From: Sphingobacterium lumbrici
GTDB taxonomy: Bacteria; Bacteroidota; Bacteroidia; Sphingobacteriales; Sphingobacteriaceae
Length of the DNA stretch: 64,000 bases
Direction: 5' to 3'
Assembly: GCF_006476045.1 (NCBI RefSeq)
Contig: NZ_SRZY01000031.1
Span: 62,001-126,000, forward strand
Shown here piece by piece: positions 16,867 through 24,685 of this stretch. Made by a program: the position numbers and the translations under genes. The notes below the pieces were generated by a model that worked only from the letters and a program-made list of their open reading frames with translations, had not been told where the DNA came from and made no database searches. Each line of letters begins with the position of its first letter. Within the stretch, counting starts at the first letter, position 1.

Positions 16867-17403
16867 ATGGAGCGGATAACACAGGATTTTAATCGATTAT
16901 TTAAGGAATATCATCAGCGATCTTTTCTATTTGCGAGATCTTTCGTACATGTGAATGAAGTAGCAGAAGATATTGCTTCGGATGCGCTGATCGTGCTATG
17001 GGAGCGGACGAGGATAGAGGTCGTGGAGTCTCCAAAGAGTTTCCTGTTCAGAGTGATTAAAAACAAAGCCTTAGATTATCTAAAACATCAAAAGATTCAT
17101 CGGAAATTGATTTCATCTATAGACGACTGGGACGGAATAGACTTGCAGTTGCGTATAGATACCTTAGAAAAAATGGATGAGGAATTTCTTTTTTTTAAGG
17201 AAATACAGGAAATAACACAAAGAGCTTTGGACTCTTTGCCCAAGAAGACCAGAGAAGTATTTGTATTGAGCCGGCAACAACAACTCAGTGGCAAAGAAAT
17301 AGCGGAGCAGTTGGGGATTACGGTCAAAGGGGTGGAGTATCATATTACAAAGACACTTAGGGTGTTAAAGATCAATCTTAAAGATTATTTGAATGTCTTG
17401 TAA
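16867..17403 (+). CDS. ECF RNA polymerase sigma factor (Bacteroidota sigma-70 family)
   Basis: The 178-residue protein has region 2 (FKEYHQRSFLFARSFV, EDIASDALIVLWE, SFLFRVIKNKALDYLKH) and region 4 (LPKKTREVFVLSR, ISGKEIAEQLG-type helix-turn-helix, YHITKTLRVLK). These are the hallmarks of the ECF group linked to SusC/FecR systems. Unlike typical members it is not followed by a full-length fecR or susC; its only FecR partner is the short stub upstream. Four matching bipartite sites lie in the preceding 12 kb, one before its own unit, making it the best local candidate to read them. Confidence 0.93.
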   Translation: MERITQDFNRLFKEYHQRSFLFARSFVHVNEVAEDIASDALIVLWERTRIEVVESPKSFLFRVIKNKALDYLKHQKIHRKLISSIDDWDGIDLQLRIDTLEKMDEEFLFFKEIQEITQRALDSLPKKTREVFVLSRQQQLSGKEIAEQLGITVKGVEYHITKTLRVLKINLKDYLNVL

Positions 17404-17822
17404 TTTTATTTTGGCTTCTGTTGTAAATTCTGATCAAAGTGACTGCAACATGCTTACTATATCACCGGAAGGAGGGAGCCGAGTATAGATCAATACCTTC
17501 CGTAGATGTCCCGTACAAGATGATACAGTAGCGTGCAGTGATACGGATTAATGAAATTTCAAAATGTGTGCCACTTATCAGCCGACTATTTGGAAGGGAT
17601 ATTATGTTTTTTTACGTCGATGCTTCAGGTTGTAAAATGGTATTTTTAAATCTAGGTGTCAAAGCTAGAATAAATGGGCTGTATATGAAGGCGGAATCTC
17701 CAATGCGTAATACACTTATTTTTTGTCATGTTTTTTTTGTAATTTGAACGCATAAATCAGATTAATAATCTGTTTATTTGTGTTAATTTAATAATAGAAA
17801 TTCATTGATTCAGCCTGATACT
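17404..17822 (+). other. Intergenic region between the sigma gene and the ebo cluster
   Basis: No supported gene. A weak hairpin (CGGAAGG at 17466, complement at 17496, 23-base loop) has no T run. A 69-codon frame at 17538 shows no family resemblance or ribosome site. The AT-rich end probably contains the ebo operon promoter, but no clear motif stands out. Confidence 0.4.
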
Positions 17823-18197
17823 ATGGTGTTAATTGTTTTGAACCTTATTTTTTGCCTTGCATTTATTGGATTTGCGTATGTAAATCTCAATGATAAAGAT
17901 TCGTGGCTATGGATACCCATCTATATGTTGGCTTCCATTTGTTGCGGATTAGCTGTTTTTCATTTTTATTATCCATTGATTTACTTGGGTGCCATTCTAT
18001 TTTATCTTGTTTATGCCATTATTCTCTTTTTTGCCAAAGATGGTGTATTGGATTGGTTGATGAAATATCGTAGGCCAAGTCTTGTTGAAAGTATGCAAGC
18101 AACTAAACCTTATATTGAGAAAACGAGGGAATTTTTTGGTCTGCTCATAGTTAGTGCTGCACTGGGCATGAACTATTTTGTTGCTGTTAATTTATAA
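17823..18197 (+). CDS. TMEM220-like four-helix membrane protein
   Basis: This small hydrophobic protein (124 residues from ATG 17823; an upstream TTG at 17805 is possible) has about four membrane segments. The segment YVNLNDKDSWLWIPIY at residues 19-34 matches the QxNDPDxxxWxxxY signature of the transmembrane 220 family. The family has no established function. It ends 12 bases before eboA on the same strand and reads as the first gene of the ebo operon, so a role with the membrane protein EboC or in metabolite export is a reasonable guess. Family assignment rests on one motif and topology. Confidence 0.6.
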   Translation: MVLIVLNLIFCLAFIGFAYVNLNDKDSWLWIPIYMLASICCGLAVFHFYYPLIYLGAILFYLVYAIILFFAKDGVLDWLMKYRRPSLVESMQATKPYIEKTREFFGLLIVSAALGMNYFVAVNL

Positions 18198-18209
18198 AAA
18201 ATCAAACCT

Positions 18210-18905
18210 GTGGTCGATATAGAAAAGAAGAAAAAACTTGATAAGCTATTCCAACACATCATCCAACAAAATCTCAGTTCCGATGCGTGGGCTTGGTTGG
18301 CCGATAAAGCGGAGCGTATCAAAACTGAAGAAAAGACACTACAGTTAAATCTGAGTTTTGCGCGGTTGCCCAGAATGTCGGGTAAAAGTAACCTGATCGT
18401 ACAGCCTGAAGACTTGGCGAAAATAGCTGCCTTATTACCCGGCTTTTCTTTACAGGGATGGACAGTTGATCGGCTGGCCCGTGTCTGGTTGTTGATGCAG
18501 CTACCGGATGTGGATAAGATGGTGTACCTGAAGAAAATCAAAAACTTATTTACGGCAGCGGAGATGAATGAACTGGTTGCACTCTATTCGGCTCTTCCTT
18601 TCTTACAGTACACCGAAGAGTGGGTCAGCCACTGTGAAGAGGGCATTCGTAGCAACATAGGTACAGTATTGGAAGCTATAATGTATCACAATCCCTATCC
18701 GGCTCATGCGCTTTCAGCAGCTGCATGGAACCAAATGGTTTTAAAAGCTTTTTTTACCGAAAAAGATGTCGATCAAATCACTGGATTAAAGGAAAGAGCA
18801 AATCAAGCCCTAACACAGACGTTGAAAGATTATGTCGAAGAACGTTTGGCTGCTCATAGAACGGTTCATCCGAAAATCTATGAATTATTAGAATTAGGGA
18901 AATAA
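18210..18905 (+). CDS. eboA: EboA-domain protein
   Basis: The 231-residue soluble protein (GTG start) has segments seen in EboA, such as ARLPRMSGK, the GWTVDRLARVWLLMQLP stretch and NPYPAHALSAAAWNQMVLKAFF. EboA is the marker of the ebo cluster found in bacteria, cyanobacteria and eustigmatophyte algae. Its biochemical role is unknown. The following genes, a TatD-like hydrolase, UbiA-like protein, dehydroquinate-synthase-like protein, TIM-barrel protein and alkaline-phosphatase-like protein, occur in the canonical order, which makes the assignment strong. The 11-base spacing to eboB supports a single transcript. Confidence 0.85.
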   Translation: MVDIEKKKKLDKLFQHIIQQNLSSDAWAWLADKAERIKTEEKTLQLNLSFARLPRMSGKSNLIVQPEDLAKIAALLPGFSLQGWTVDRLARVWLLMQLPDVDKMVYLKKIKNLFTAAEMNELVALYSALPFLQYTEEWVSHCEEGIRSNIGTVLEAIMYHNPYPAHALSAAAWNQMVLKAFFTEKDVDQITGLKERANQALTQTLKDYVEERLAAHRTVHPKIYELLELGK

Positions 18906-18916
18906 AAGAGAGAATT

Positions 18917-19903
18917 ATGTGCTGTAATGACAATATACAAGAAAGAAATGCAGGAGAAAGAGACCAAAGCGCTCTGGATTTAAATGATATTAGTGGGATG
19001 CGTTTTTTTGACCCACATATCCACATGACCGCTCGTACTACGGATGACTACCAAGCTATGGTGGATGCAGGTATCATCGCTATTATAGAGCCCGCTTTTT
19101 GGTTGGGACAGCCCCGTACGGGAGTGGATAGTTTTAAGGATTACTACAGTAGCCTGATCGGTTGGGAAAGATTTAGGTCTTCACAGTTTGGTATTAAGCA
19201 CTATTGTACAATAGGCCTCAATTCGCGTGAGGCCAACAATGAAGCACTAGCAGAACAGGTGATGGAGCTATTGCCACAGTTTATTTTCAAAGAAGGAGTG
19301 GTGGGAATCGGAGAAATTGGTTTTGACGACCAGACGGCTGCCGAAGAAAAATATTTCAGGCTGCAGTTGGAGCTTGCCAAAGAGGCTGGTTTGCCTGTGC
19401 AGATCCATACGCCACATCGAGATAAGAAAAAGGGTACGCAACGTAGTATGGATATTGCGATCGAGCACGGTCTCTCGCCCTATTCGGTCATTGTGGACCA
19501 CAATAATGAAGAAACAGTGAAAGAAGTGTTGGACAGGGGTTTTTGGGCTGCATTTACGATTTATCCTTTTACAAAAATGGGTAATGAGCGTATGGTGGAG
19601 GTCGTAAAGCAATATGGTTCCGAAAGGATCATGATCAACTCCGCTGCCGATTGGGGGATTTCCGATCCATTGGCTGTACCTAAAACTGCCGCATTGATGA
19701 AAAAATCGGGTATTGCGCTACCGGATATCGAATTGGTGAGTTTCCGAAATGCAATTACAGCTTTTGGTCAAAGCGGGCAGATCAATGAAAACGATTTTAT
19801 TACGGTAAAAAATATAGATCAGTCTCAAAAATTTGAAAGTAATTCGATCTTGCGAGGTGGTCAGCAACCTCGCATTGATAAAAATTCGATCATCATCAAA
19901 TAA
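18917..19903 (+). CDS. eboB: EboB, TatD-like metal-dependent hydrolase
   Basis: The 328-residue TIM-barrel protein has the TatD metal-site pattern: FFDPHIHM (H34, H36), GIGEIGFD (E133), QIHTPHRD (H164), VDHNNEET (H195) and SAADWG (D245). TatD-family enzymes are two-metal hydrolases or nucleases, but within ebo clusters the substrate is unknown. All expected ligands are intact, so an active metal enzyme is likely. It has no signal peptide and should be cytosolic. It begins 11 bases after eboA and ends 13 bases before eboC. Confidence 0.85.
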   Translation: MCCNDNIQERNAGERDQSALDLNDISGMRFFDPHIHMTARTTDDYQAMVDAGIIAIIEPAFWLGQPRTGVDSFKDYYSSLIGWERFRSSQFGIKHYCTIGLNSREANNEALAEQVMELLPQFIFKEGVVGIGEIGFDDQTAAEEKYFRLQLELAKEAGLPVQIHTPHRDKKKGTQRSMDIAIEHGLSPYSVIVDHNNEETVKEVLDRGFWAAFTIYPFTKMGNERMVEVVKQYGSERIMINSAADWGISDPLAVPKTAALMKKSGIALPDIELVSFRNAITAFGQSGQINENDFITVKNIDQSQKFESNSILRGGQQPRIDKNSIIIK

Positions 19904-19916
19904 TTAAGCTACTGTA

Positions 19917-20798
19917 TTGAAAAAGTTATTAGGCTATATGAGGTTGATGCGGCCTGCAAATGTCGTTACGGCGATAGCCGATGTACTTGCAGGTGTCGCC
20001 ATATCGGGCTATCTATCAACAATGGGATGGTCCCCATTACCAATATTACTACTCTGTATCTCAACCATAGGTATGTACAGTGGAGGCATTATCTTTAATG
20101 ATGTCTTTGATTTAGAATTAGACCGAGTTGAACGCCCCGAACGGCCCATACCAAGTGGTGTTATCAGCAAAGGAGAGGCCACTGTATTTGGAATTTTATT
20201 TTTCGGAATGGGGATAGGAACCGCCTATTTACTAGGTCTAACTTCGACGGTACTAGCTATCGCGATTATGTTGGCTTGCCTCCTATATAATAGGTGGGCA
20301 AAACATCATGTACTGTTAGGTCCACTTAATATGGGGCTTTGTCGTGGATTGAACCTGTTACTGGGTGTCAGTATCATAAGTAGTGAAGTAAGTCAATGGT
20401 GGTTTTTGGCAATAGTGCCTGTCATCTACATTGCATCCATTACGATGATTAGTAGAGGTGAAGTGCACGGAGGAAGTAAAAGGATGCTTTATGTTGCAGG
20501 CATACTTTACGCTGCTGTTATCGCTAGTATCTTGTTTTTTGCTGGGATAAGAGGAAATATGTCCATCACTATATTGTTTATTGTTCCGTTTGCATGGATG
20601 ATTTTTAAACCGCTTATAAAAGCGATAGATAATCCCATAGGACCCAATATAGGGAAAGCTGTTAAAGCAGGTGTGATTGCATTGATTTTAATGAATGCAG
20701 CTTGGGCCAGTGTTTTTGCAGACTGGAAAATTGCACTGGCCATTGTTTTTTTATTACCATTATCCATTTTACTAAGTAAAGCTTTCGCTGTTACTTAA
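19917..20798 (+). CDS. eboC: EboC, UbiA-like membrane prenyltransferase homologue
   Basis: The 293-residue multi-spanning protein starts at TTG 19917 (MKKLLGYMRLMRPANVV) or at ATG 19938. The first Asp-rich motif of UbiA enzymes is present: NDVFDLELDRVERPERP. The second Asp-rich loop, which binds the prenyl diphosphate through magnesium in true prenyltransferases, is not seen; the equivalent loop reads SRGEVHGGSK. The ebo-type member may therefore use a changed second metal site or a different donor. It is the only strongly membrane-embedded protein of the cluster besides the TMEM220-like protein and could act on or move a lipid-linked compound. Confidence 0.87.
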   Translation: MKKLLGYMRLMRPANVVTAIADVLAGVAISGYLSTMGWSPLPILLLCISTIGMYSGGIIFNDVFDLELDRVERPERPIPSGVISKGEATVFGILFFGMGIGTAYLLGLTSTVLAIAIMLACLLYNRWAKHHVLLGPLNMGLCRGLNLLLGVSIISSEVSQWWFLAIVPVIYIASITMISRGEVHGGSKRMLYVAGILYAAVIASILFFAGIRGNMSITILFIVPFAWMIFKPLIKAIDNPIGPNIGKAVKAGVIALILMNAAWASVFADWKIALAIVFLLPLSILLSKAFAVT

Positions 20799-20814
20799 TT
20801 AGTGAGTTGCAATT

Positions 20815-21984
20815 ATGAGTTTTTTAGAACAGTCTTTTAGTGTAAAATTTGAATATAAGATACATTTTACTCAATCGTTATTTGACATCAGTAATCCTAC
20901 CTTGGCAAACTTCTTTAAAGAGAGTCAAACAGGTGTAGTACGTAAAATATTTTTTGTACTCGATCAAGGCGTTTCTGATGCACACCCAGGTCTTGTGTCT
21001 AGCATTCAAGCATATTTTGATCAATATCAAGAAATTCAGCTGATTCAGGAGATGTTGATTATTCCCGGAGGAGAAGCGTCCAAGAATGATACTGCACTAT
21101 TTGATCGTTTGGTTGAGGTGGTAGATCGTTTCGGTATTGATCGACATTCTTATATTGCTGCAATTGGTGGAGGTGCGGTGCTCGACCTTGTGGGTTATGC
21201 CGCTGCGGTATCACACCGTGGTATCAAGCATATTCGCATACCTACTACAGTGCTTTCACAAAACGACTCAGGTATAGGTGTTAAGAATGGTATAAATTAC
21301 AAAGGCAAGAAAAACTTTTTGGGCACTTTTTCCCCGCCTGCAGTGGTGTTTAATGATGATCGGTTTTTATCAACATTAGCCGATAGAGATTGGCGGTCGG
21401 GGATCTCGGAAGCTGTTAAGGTAGCATTGATAAAAGACCCGGCATTCTTCTCTTGGATTGAGGAGCATGCGACTCAATTGGTAGCCCGTGATTTGGATAC
21501 CATGAATTACTTGATTGTACGCTGTGCCGAATTGCACCTGAACCATATTGCATCTGCCGATCCATTTGAGATGGGCTCAGCGAGACCTTTGGATTTTGGA
21601 CATTGGAGTGCACATAAATTGGAGCAGTTGAGTAATTTTAATGTTTTACATGGTGAGGCCGTTGCGATGGGGATAGCGTTGGATAGTGCCTATTCTTTCC
21701 TGACCCGACTATTGAGCGAAGATAAATTATTGCGGATATTGAATCTGTTGCTTCGTTTATCTTTTGATCTTTCTAACCCTTTAATCCGGATCCAGAATGA
21801 AGAATCGCCGATACTTCGTGGCTTAACGGAGTTTCAGGAGCATCTTGGCGGAAAACTGACCATCACTTTGCTGACCGATTTGGGGACTGGAAAAGAAGTT
21901 CATGAAATGGATCATCAAATGTTGATCCGGGCAAGTCAATATGTTTCGGATTTTACGCGTAAAGCAACTGTTTTACCTCTTTAG
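20815..21984 (+). CDS. eboD: EboD, sugar phosphate cyclase (3-dehydroquinate-synthase-like)
   Basis: The 389-residue protein shows the dehydroquinate synthase fold: GGGAVLDLVGYAAAVSHRG for nucleotide binding, IPTTVLSQNDSGIGVKNGIN, and the zinc ligands E199 (SGISEAVKV), H263 (DFGHWSAHKLE) and H279 (HGEAVAMG). The DFGHWSAH segment differs from NFGHTFGH of true AroB and places it with the ebo/EDB group of sugar phosphate cyclases. The product of this clade is not established. The intact NAD and zinc sites predict an active enzyme. It is followed after 10 bases by eboE. Confidence 0.88.
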   Translation: MSFLEQSFSVKFEYKIHFTQSLFDISNPTLANFFKESQTGVVRKIFFVLDQGVSDAHPGLVSSIQAYFDQYQEIQLIQEMLIIPGGEASKNDTALFDRLVEVVDRFGIDRHSYIAAIGGGAVLDLVGYAAAVSHRGIKHIRIPTTVLSQNDSGIGVKNGINYKGKKNFLGTFSPPAVVFNDDRFLSTLADRDWRSGISEAVKVALIKDPAFFSWIEEHATQLVARDLDTMNYLIVRCAELHLNHIASADPFEMGSARPLDFGHWSAHKLEQLSNFNVLHGEAVAMGIALDSAYSFLTRLLSEDKLLRILNLLLRLSFDLSNPLIRIQNEESPILRGLTEFQEHLGGKLTITLLTDLGTGKEVHEMDHQMLIRASQYVSDFTRKATVLPL

Positions 21985-21994
21985 TAATAACAAA

Positions 21995-23203
21995 ATGAAA
22001 GTTAACACAGGCCATTTGACTTATTGTACCAATATCCATCCCGGAAAAAATTGGGCGGATGATTTCAAGGCGTTAAAAGATAATTTTTCGATTATCAAAC
22101 AGTCCGTTTCGCCAGATAAGCCGCTTGGAATAGGACTTCGGCTGTCCAATATATCGAGTTTAGAGCTTATTCAGGAAGATAACTTAACAGCATTCAAGCA
22201 TTGGCTGACGAAAAATGACGCCTATGTCTTTACCATGAATGGTTTCCCTTATGGAGAGTTTCACCATACAGTAGTCAAAGCGGATGTACATACGCCTGAT
22301 TGGACTACTGAAGCACGGAAAGACTATACCATACGACTGTTCAGTATTCTCCAGTCGTTATTGCCTGAAGGCATGATTGGGGGGATTTCTACCTCTCCGC
22401 TTAGTTACAGACATTGGTTTACCACTACGGCTGATGTAGCGGAGGCAAAGAGAAAGGCGACTTTAAATATAATCGATGTCATCAAAGAATTGATTTCAAT
22501 TGCTAATAGCACGGGTAGGATTATGCACCTTGATCTCGAACCTGAGCCAGATGGAATATTGGAAACAGGGAGAGAATTTATCGATTGGTATACCGATGAT
22601 CTGCTCTCTATGGCAGTTCCGGATATTGTAGCTTCATTTGGAGTCTCTGCTTCGGAGGCAGAATTGTTAATTAAGCAACATCTTTGTCTTTGCTATGATG
22701 TCTGTCATTTTGCGATTGGTTATGAAGAGCACGCCATGGTGTTAAATGAATTGAAAGAAAAGAATATTCAAGTCGGTAAGATTCAGATATCAGCGGCGTT
22801 GAAAGCAGATCTGGATCAAGCTGAGGTACAACGTACTGCCGTGAAAAATAGTTTTCAAAAGTTTAATGAGCCAACTTATCTGCATCAAGTTGTCGCTTTA
22901 AAAAAGGATGGCGATTTGATTCGTTATCCGGATCTCACACCCGCACTAGCTGATTTTGAACATCAAGATGTTGTCCAGTGGCGAGCTCATTTTCATGTCC
23001 CTATATCCGTTCATGATATCGGTGCGTTACAGTCAACACAGCAGGATATCATTGAAGTATTGCATCTACAAAAGAACGAACCTTTTACCGAACATTTGGA
23101 AGTGGAGACCTATACCTGGGAAGTATTACCAGAGCAATTAAAAATACCAATTGCAGCGTCCATCAGCAATGAGCTGGAATGGGTCATTAAAAGTAATGTA
23201 TAA
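21995..23203 (+). CDS. eboE: EboE, TIM-barrel metabolite-traffic protein
   Basis: ATG 21995 is chosen because it gives the family start MKVNTGHLTYCTNIHPGKNW; the longer frame starts inside eboD. The 402-residue protein resembles sugar phosphate isomerase/xylose isomerase-like barrels, with LDLEPEPDG, LCYDVCHFAIGYEE and SVHDIGAL as likely metal-site strands. EboE has been linked with the other ebo proteins to delivery of small molecules, such as the scytonemin precursor in cyanobacteria, to the periplasm, but its chemistry is unknown. It ends one base before the eboF start, suggesting coupled translation. Confidence 0.85.
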   Translation: MKVNTGHLTYCTNIHPGKNWADDFKALKDNFSIIKQSVSPDKPLGIGLRLSNISSLELIQEDNLTAFKHWLTKNDAYVFTMNGFPYGEFHHTVVKADVHTPDWTTEARKDYTIRLFSILQSLLPEGMIGGISTSPLSYRHWFTTTADVAEAKRKATLNIIDVIKELISIANSTGRIMHLDLEPEPDGILETGREFIDWYTDDLLSMAVPDIVASFGVSASEAELLIKQHLCLCYDVCHFAIGYEEHAMVLNELKEKNIQVGKIQISAALKADLDQAEVQRTAVKNSFQKFNEPTYLHQVVALKKDGDLIRYPDLTPALADFEHQDVVQWRAHFHVPISVHDIGALQSTQQDIIEVLHLQKNEPFTEHLEVETYTWEVLPEQLKIPIAASISNELEWVIKSNV

Positions 23204-23204
23204 G

Positions 23205-24566
23205 ATGAAGAAAACGGTTGTGATTGATGTAGTGGGCTTATCCGCAAATTTGATAGGAAAGTATACGCCATTCTTAAAACAGTATATAGAAGATAAAAAT
23301 CTGGCAGCTATAGCACCTATGTTACCTGCGGTAACGACCAGTGTACAGTCTACTTATCTGACAGGTAAACAGCCAACCGAGCACGGTATCGTGGGAAATG
23401 GTTGGTACGATGATGTAGATGCTGAAATCAAATTCTGGAAGCAGTCCAATAAATTGGTTCTTGCTGAAAAGATCTGGGACAAAGCCAAAAAAGAAGATCC
23501 AAATTTTACCTGTGCCAATCTATTTTGGTGGTACAATATGTATTCCGATGTGGACTATAGCGTAACACCTCGTCCTAACTATCTGGCCGATGGTCGGAAA
23601 CTGCCCGACTGCTATGCCCAGCCCGCCGAACTGCGTGATATTTTACAGGAAAAGCTTGGTCAGTTTCCGCTGTTTCAATTTTGGGGCCCGGGAGCCAATA
23701 TCCAATCCAGCAAATGGATTGCGGAGGCATCCATGATCACCGAAGAGCTTTACGATCCAACACTTTCGTTGATCTATTTACCACATTTGGATTATTGTCT
23801 GCAGAAATTTGGAAATGATTGGTCTAATATCGGTAAAGAACTGGAGGAGATCGATACGTTGATAAAGGAGTTGGTGGCGTTCTATGAGAAAAAAGGAGCT
23901 AATATCATTATTCTTTCCGAATACGGTATTGTACCTGTAGACCATCCCATACATATCAACAGGATATTTAGACAAGCCGGATTATTGCAGGTACGTGTAG
24001 AGCGTGGTTTGGAATTATTAGATGCAGGGGCTTCCCAAGCCTTTGTCGTGGCCGATCATCAGGTAGCACATGTTTATATCAACGATAAGTCGGTTCTACC
24101 TGAGGTGAAAGAAATCCTGGATAAAATACCAGGGATTGCGCTGGTGCTTGATAAAGAGGGGAAGAAGGCGTATGGCATAGATCATGCGCGTGCCGGAGAT
24201 TTTGTGTTGGTTGCCGATCAGAAAAGTTGGTTTACCTATTACTTCTGGCTCGATGATGCCAAAGCACCTGACTATGCCAGATGTGTCGATATCCATAAGA
24301 AGCCGGGATATGATCCTGTAGAAATGTTTATGTCTTCGAAGTATCGTGCATTATATAAACTCCTGAGAAAAAAAGCAGGATTTCGCTATGTAATGGATGT
24401 AATACCTTTGAATGCCAATCTGGTAAAAGGTTCACATGGCAGCGTCAATACACCTTCCGAATTTCATCCTGTTTTGATTACAGATACGGATTTAAATAAC
24501 AGCAATATACAGGCAACGGAGGTTTATGGATTAATTTGGAAATCTTTGCATAGCGAAAAGAATTAA
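23205..24566 (+). CDS. eboF: EboF, alkaline phosphatase/nucleotide pyrophosphatase-family protein
   Basis: ATG 23205 (MKKTVVIDVVG) follows the eboE stop by one base. The 453-residue protein has the alkaline-phosphatase superfamily start (D8) and a nucleophile segment LPAVTTSVQSTYLTGKQPT (Thr44 or Thr45), with HGIVGNGWY next and a late GSHGS. The usual SDHG metal motif reads LSEYG, a change that may be normal for ebo members. No signal peptide is present, so it should act in the cytosol, unusual for this superfamily. It closes the ebo operon before a long hairpin. Confidence 0.84.
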   Translation: MKKTVVIDVVGLSANLIGKYTPFLKQYIEDKNLAAIAPMLPAVTTSVQSTYLTGKQPTEHGIVGNGWYDDVDAEIKFWKQSNKLVLAEKIWDKAKKEDPNFTCANLFWWYNMYSDVDYSVTPRPNYLADGRKLPDCYAQPAELRDILQEKLGQFPLFQFWGPGANIQSSKWIAEASMITEELYDPTLSLIYLPHLDYCLQKFGNDWSNIGKELEEIDTLIKELVAFYEKKGANIIILSEYGIVPVDHPIHINRIFRQAGLLQVRVERGLELLDAGASQAFVVADHQVAHVYINDKSVLPEVKEILDKIPGIALVLDKEGKKAYGIDHARAGDFVLVADQKSWFTYYFWLDDAKAPDYARCVDIHKKPGYDPVEMFMSSKYRALYKLLRKKAGFRYVMDVIPLNANLVKGSHGSVNTPSEFHPVLITDTDLNNSNIQATEVYGLIWKSLHSEKN

Positions 24567-24615
24567 TGCTGTTGGCAATTTTATAATATAATCAAGAATC
24601 TACAAGATTCTTTCC

Positions 24616-24661
24616 AATACAAACAAAGCCATTCCCTAAAACGAATGGCTTTGTTTGTATT
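24616..24661. terminator. Bidirectional terminator between convergent genes
   Basis: A perfect 19-base inverted repeat (24616-24634 with 24643-24661, eight-base loop) rich in A on the left and T on the right sits between the ebo operon and the leftward dehydrogenase gene. It can end transcription from both sides. Confidence 0.8.
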
Positions 24662-24685
24662 AAAATATTGATAATTATCAACTCA

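Noticed and set aside
17466..17502. Hairpin after the ECF sigma gene as a terminator
   Set aside because: Seven-base stem with a 23-base loop and no T run; too weak.
17538..17747. 69-codon frame between the sigma gene and the ebo cluster
   Set aside because: No recognisable domain, no ribosome site and a mixed, low-complexity end; treated as chance.
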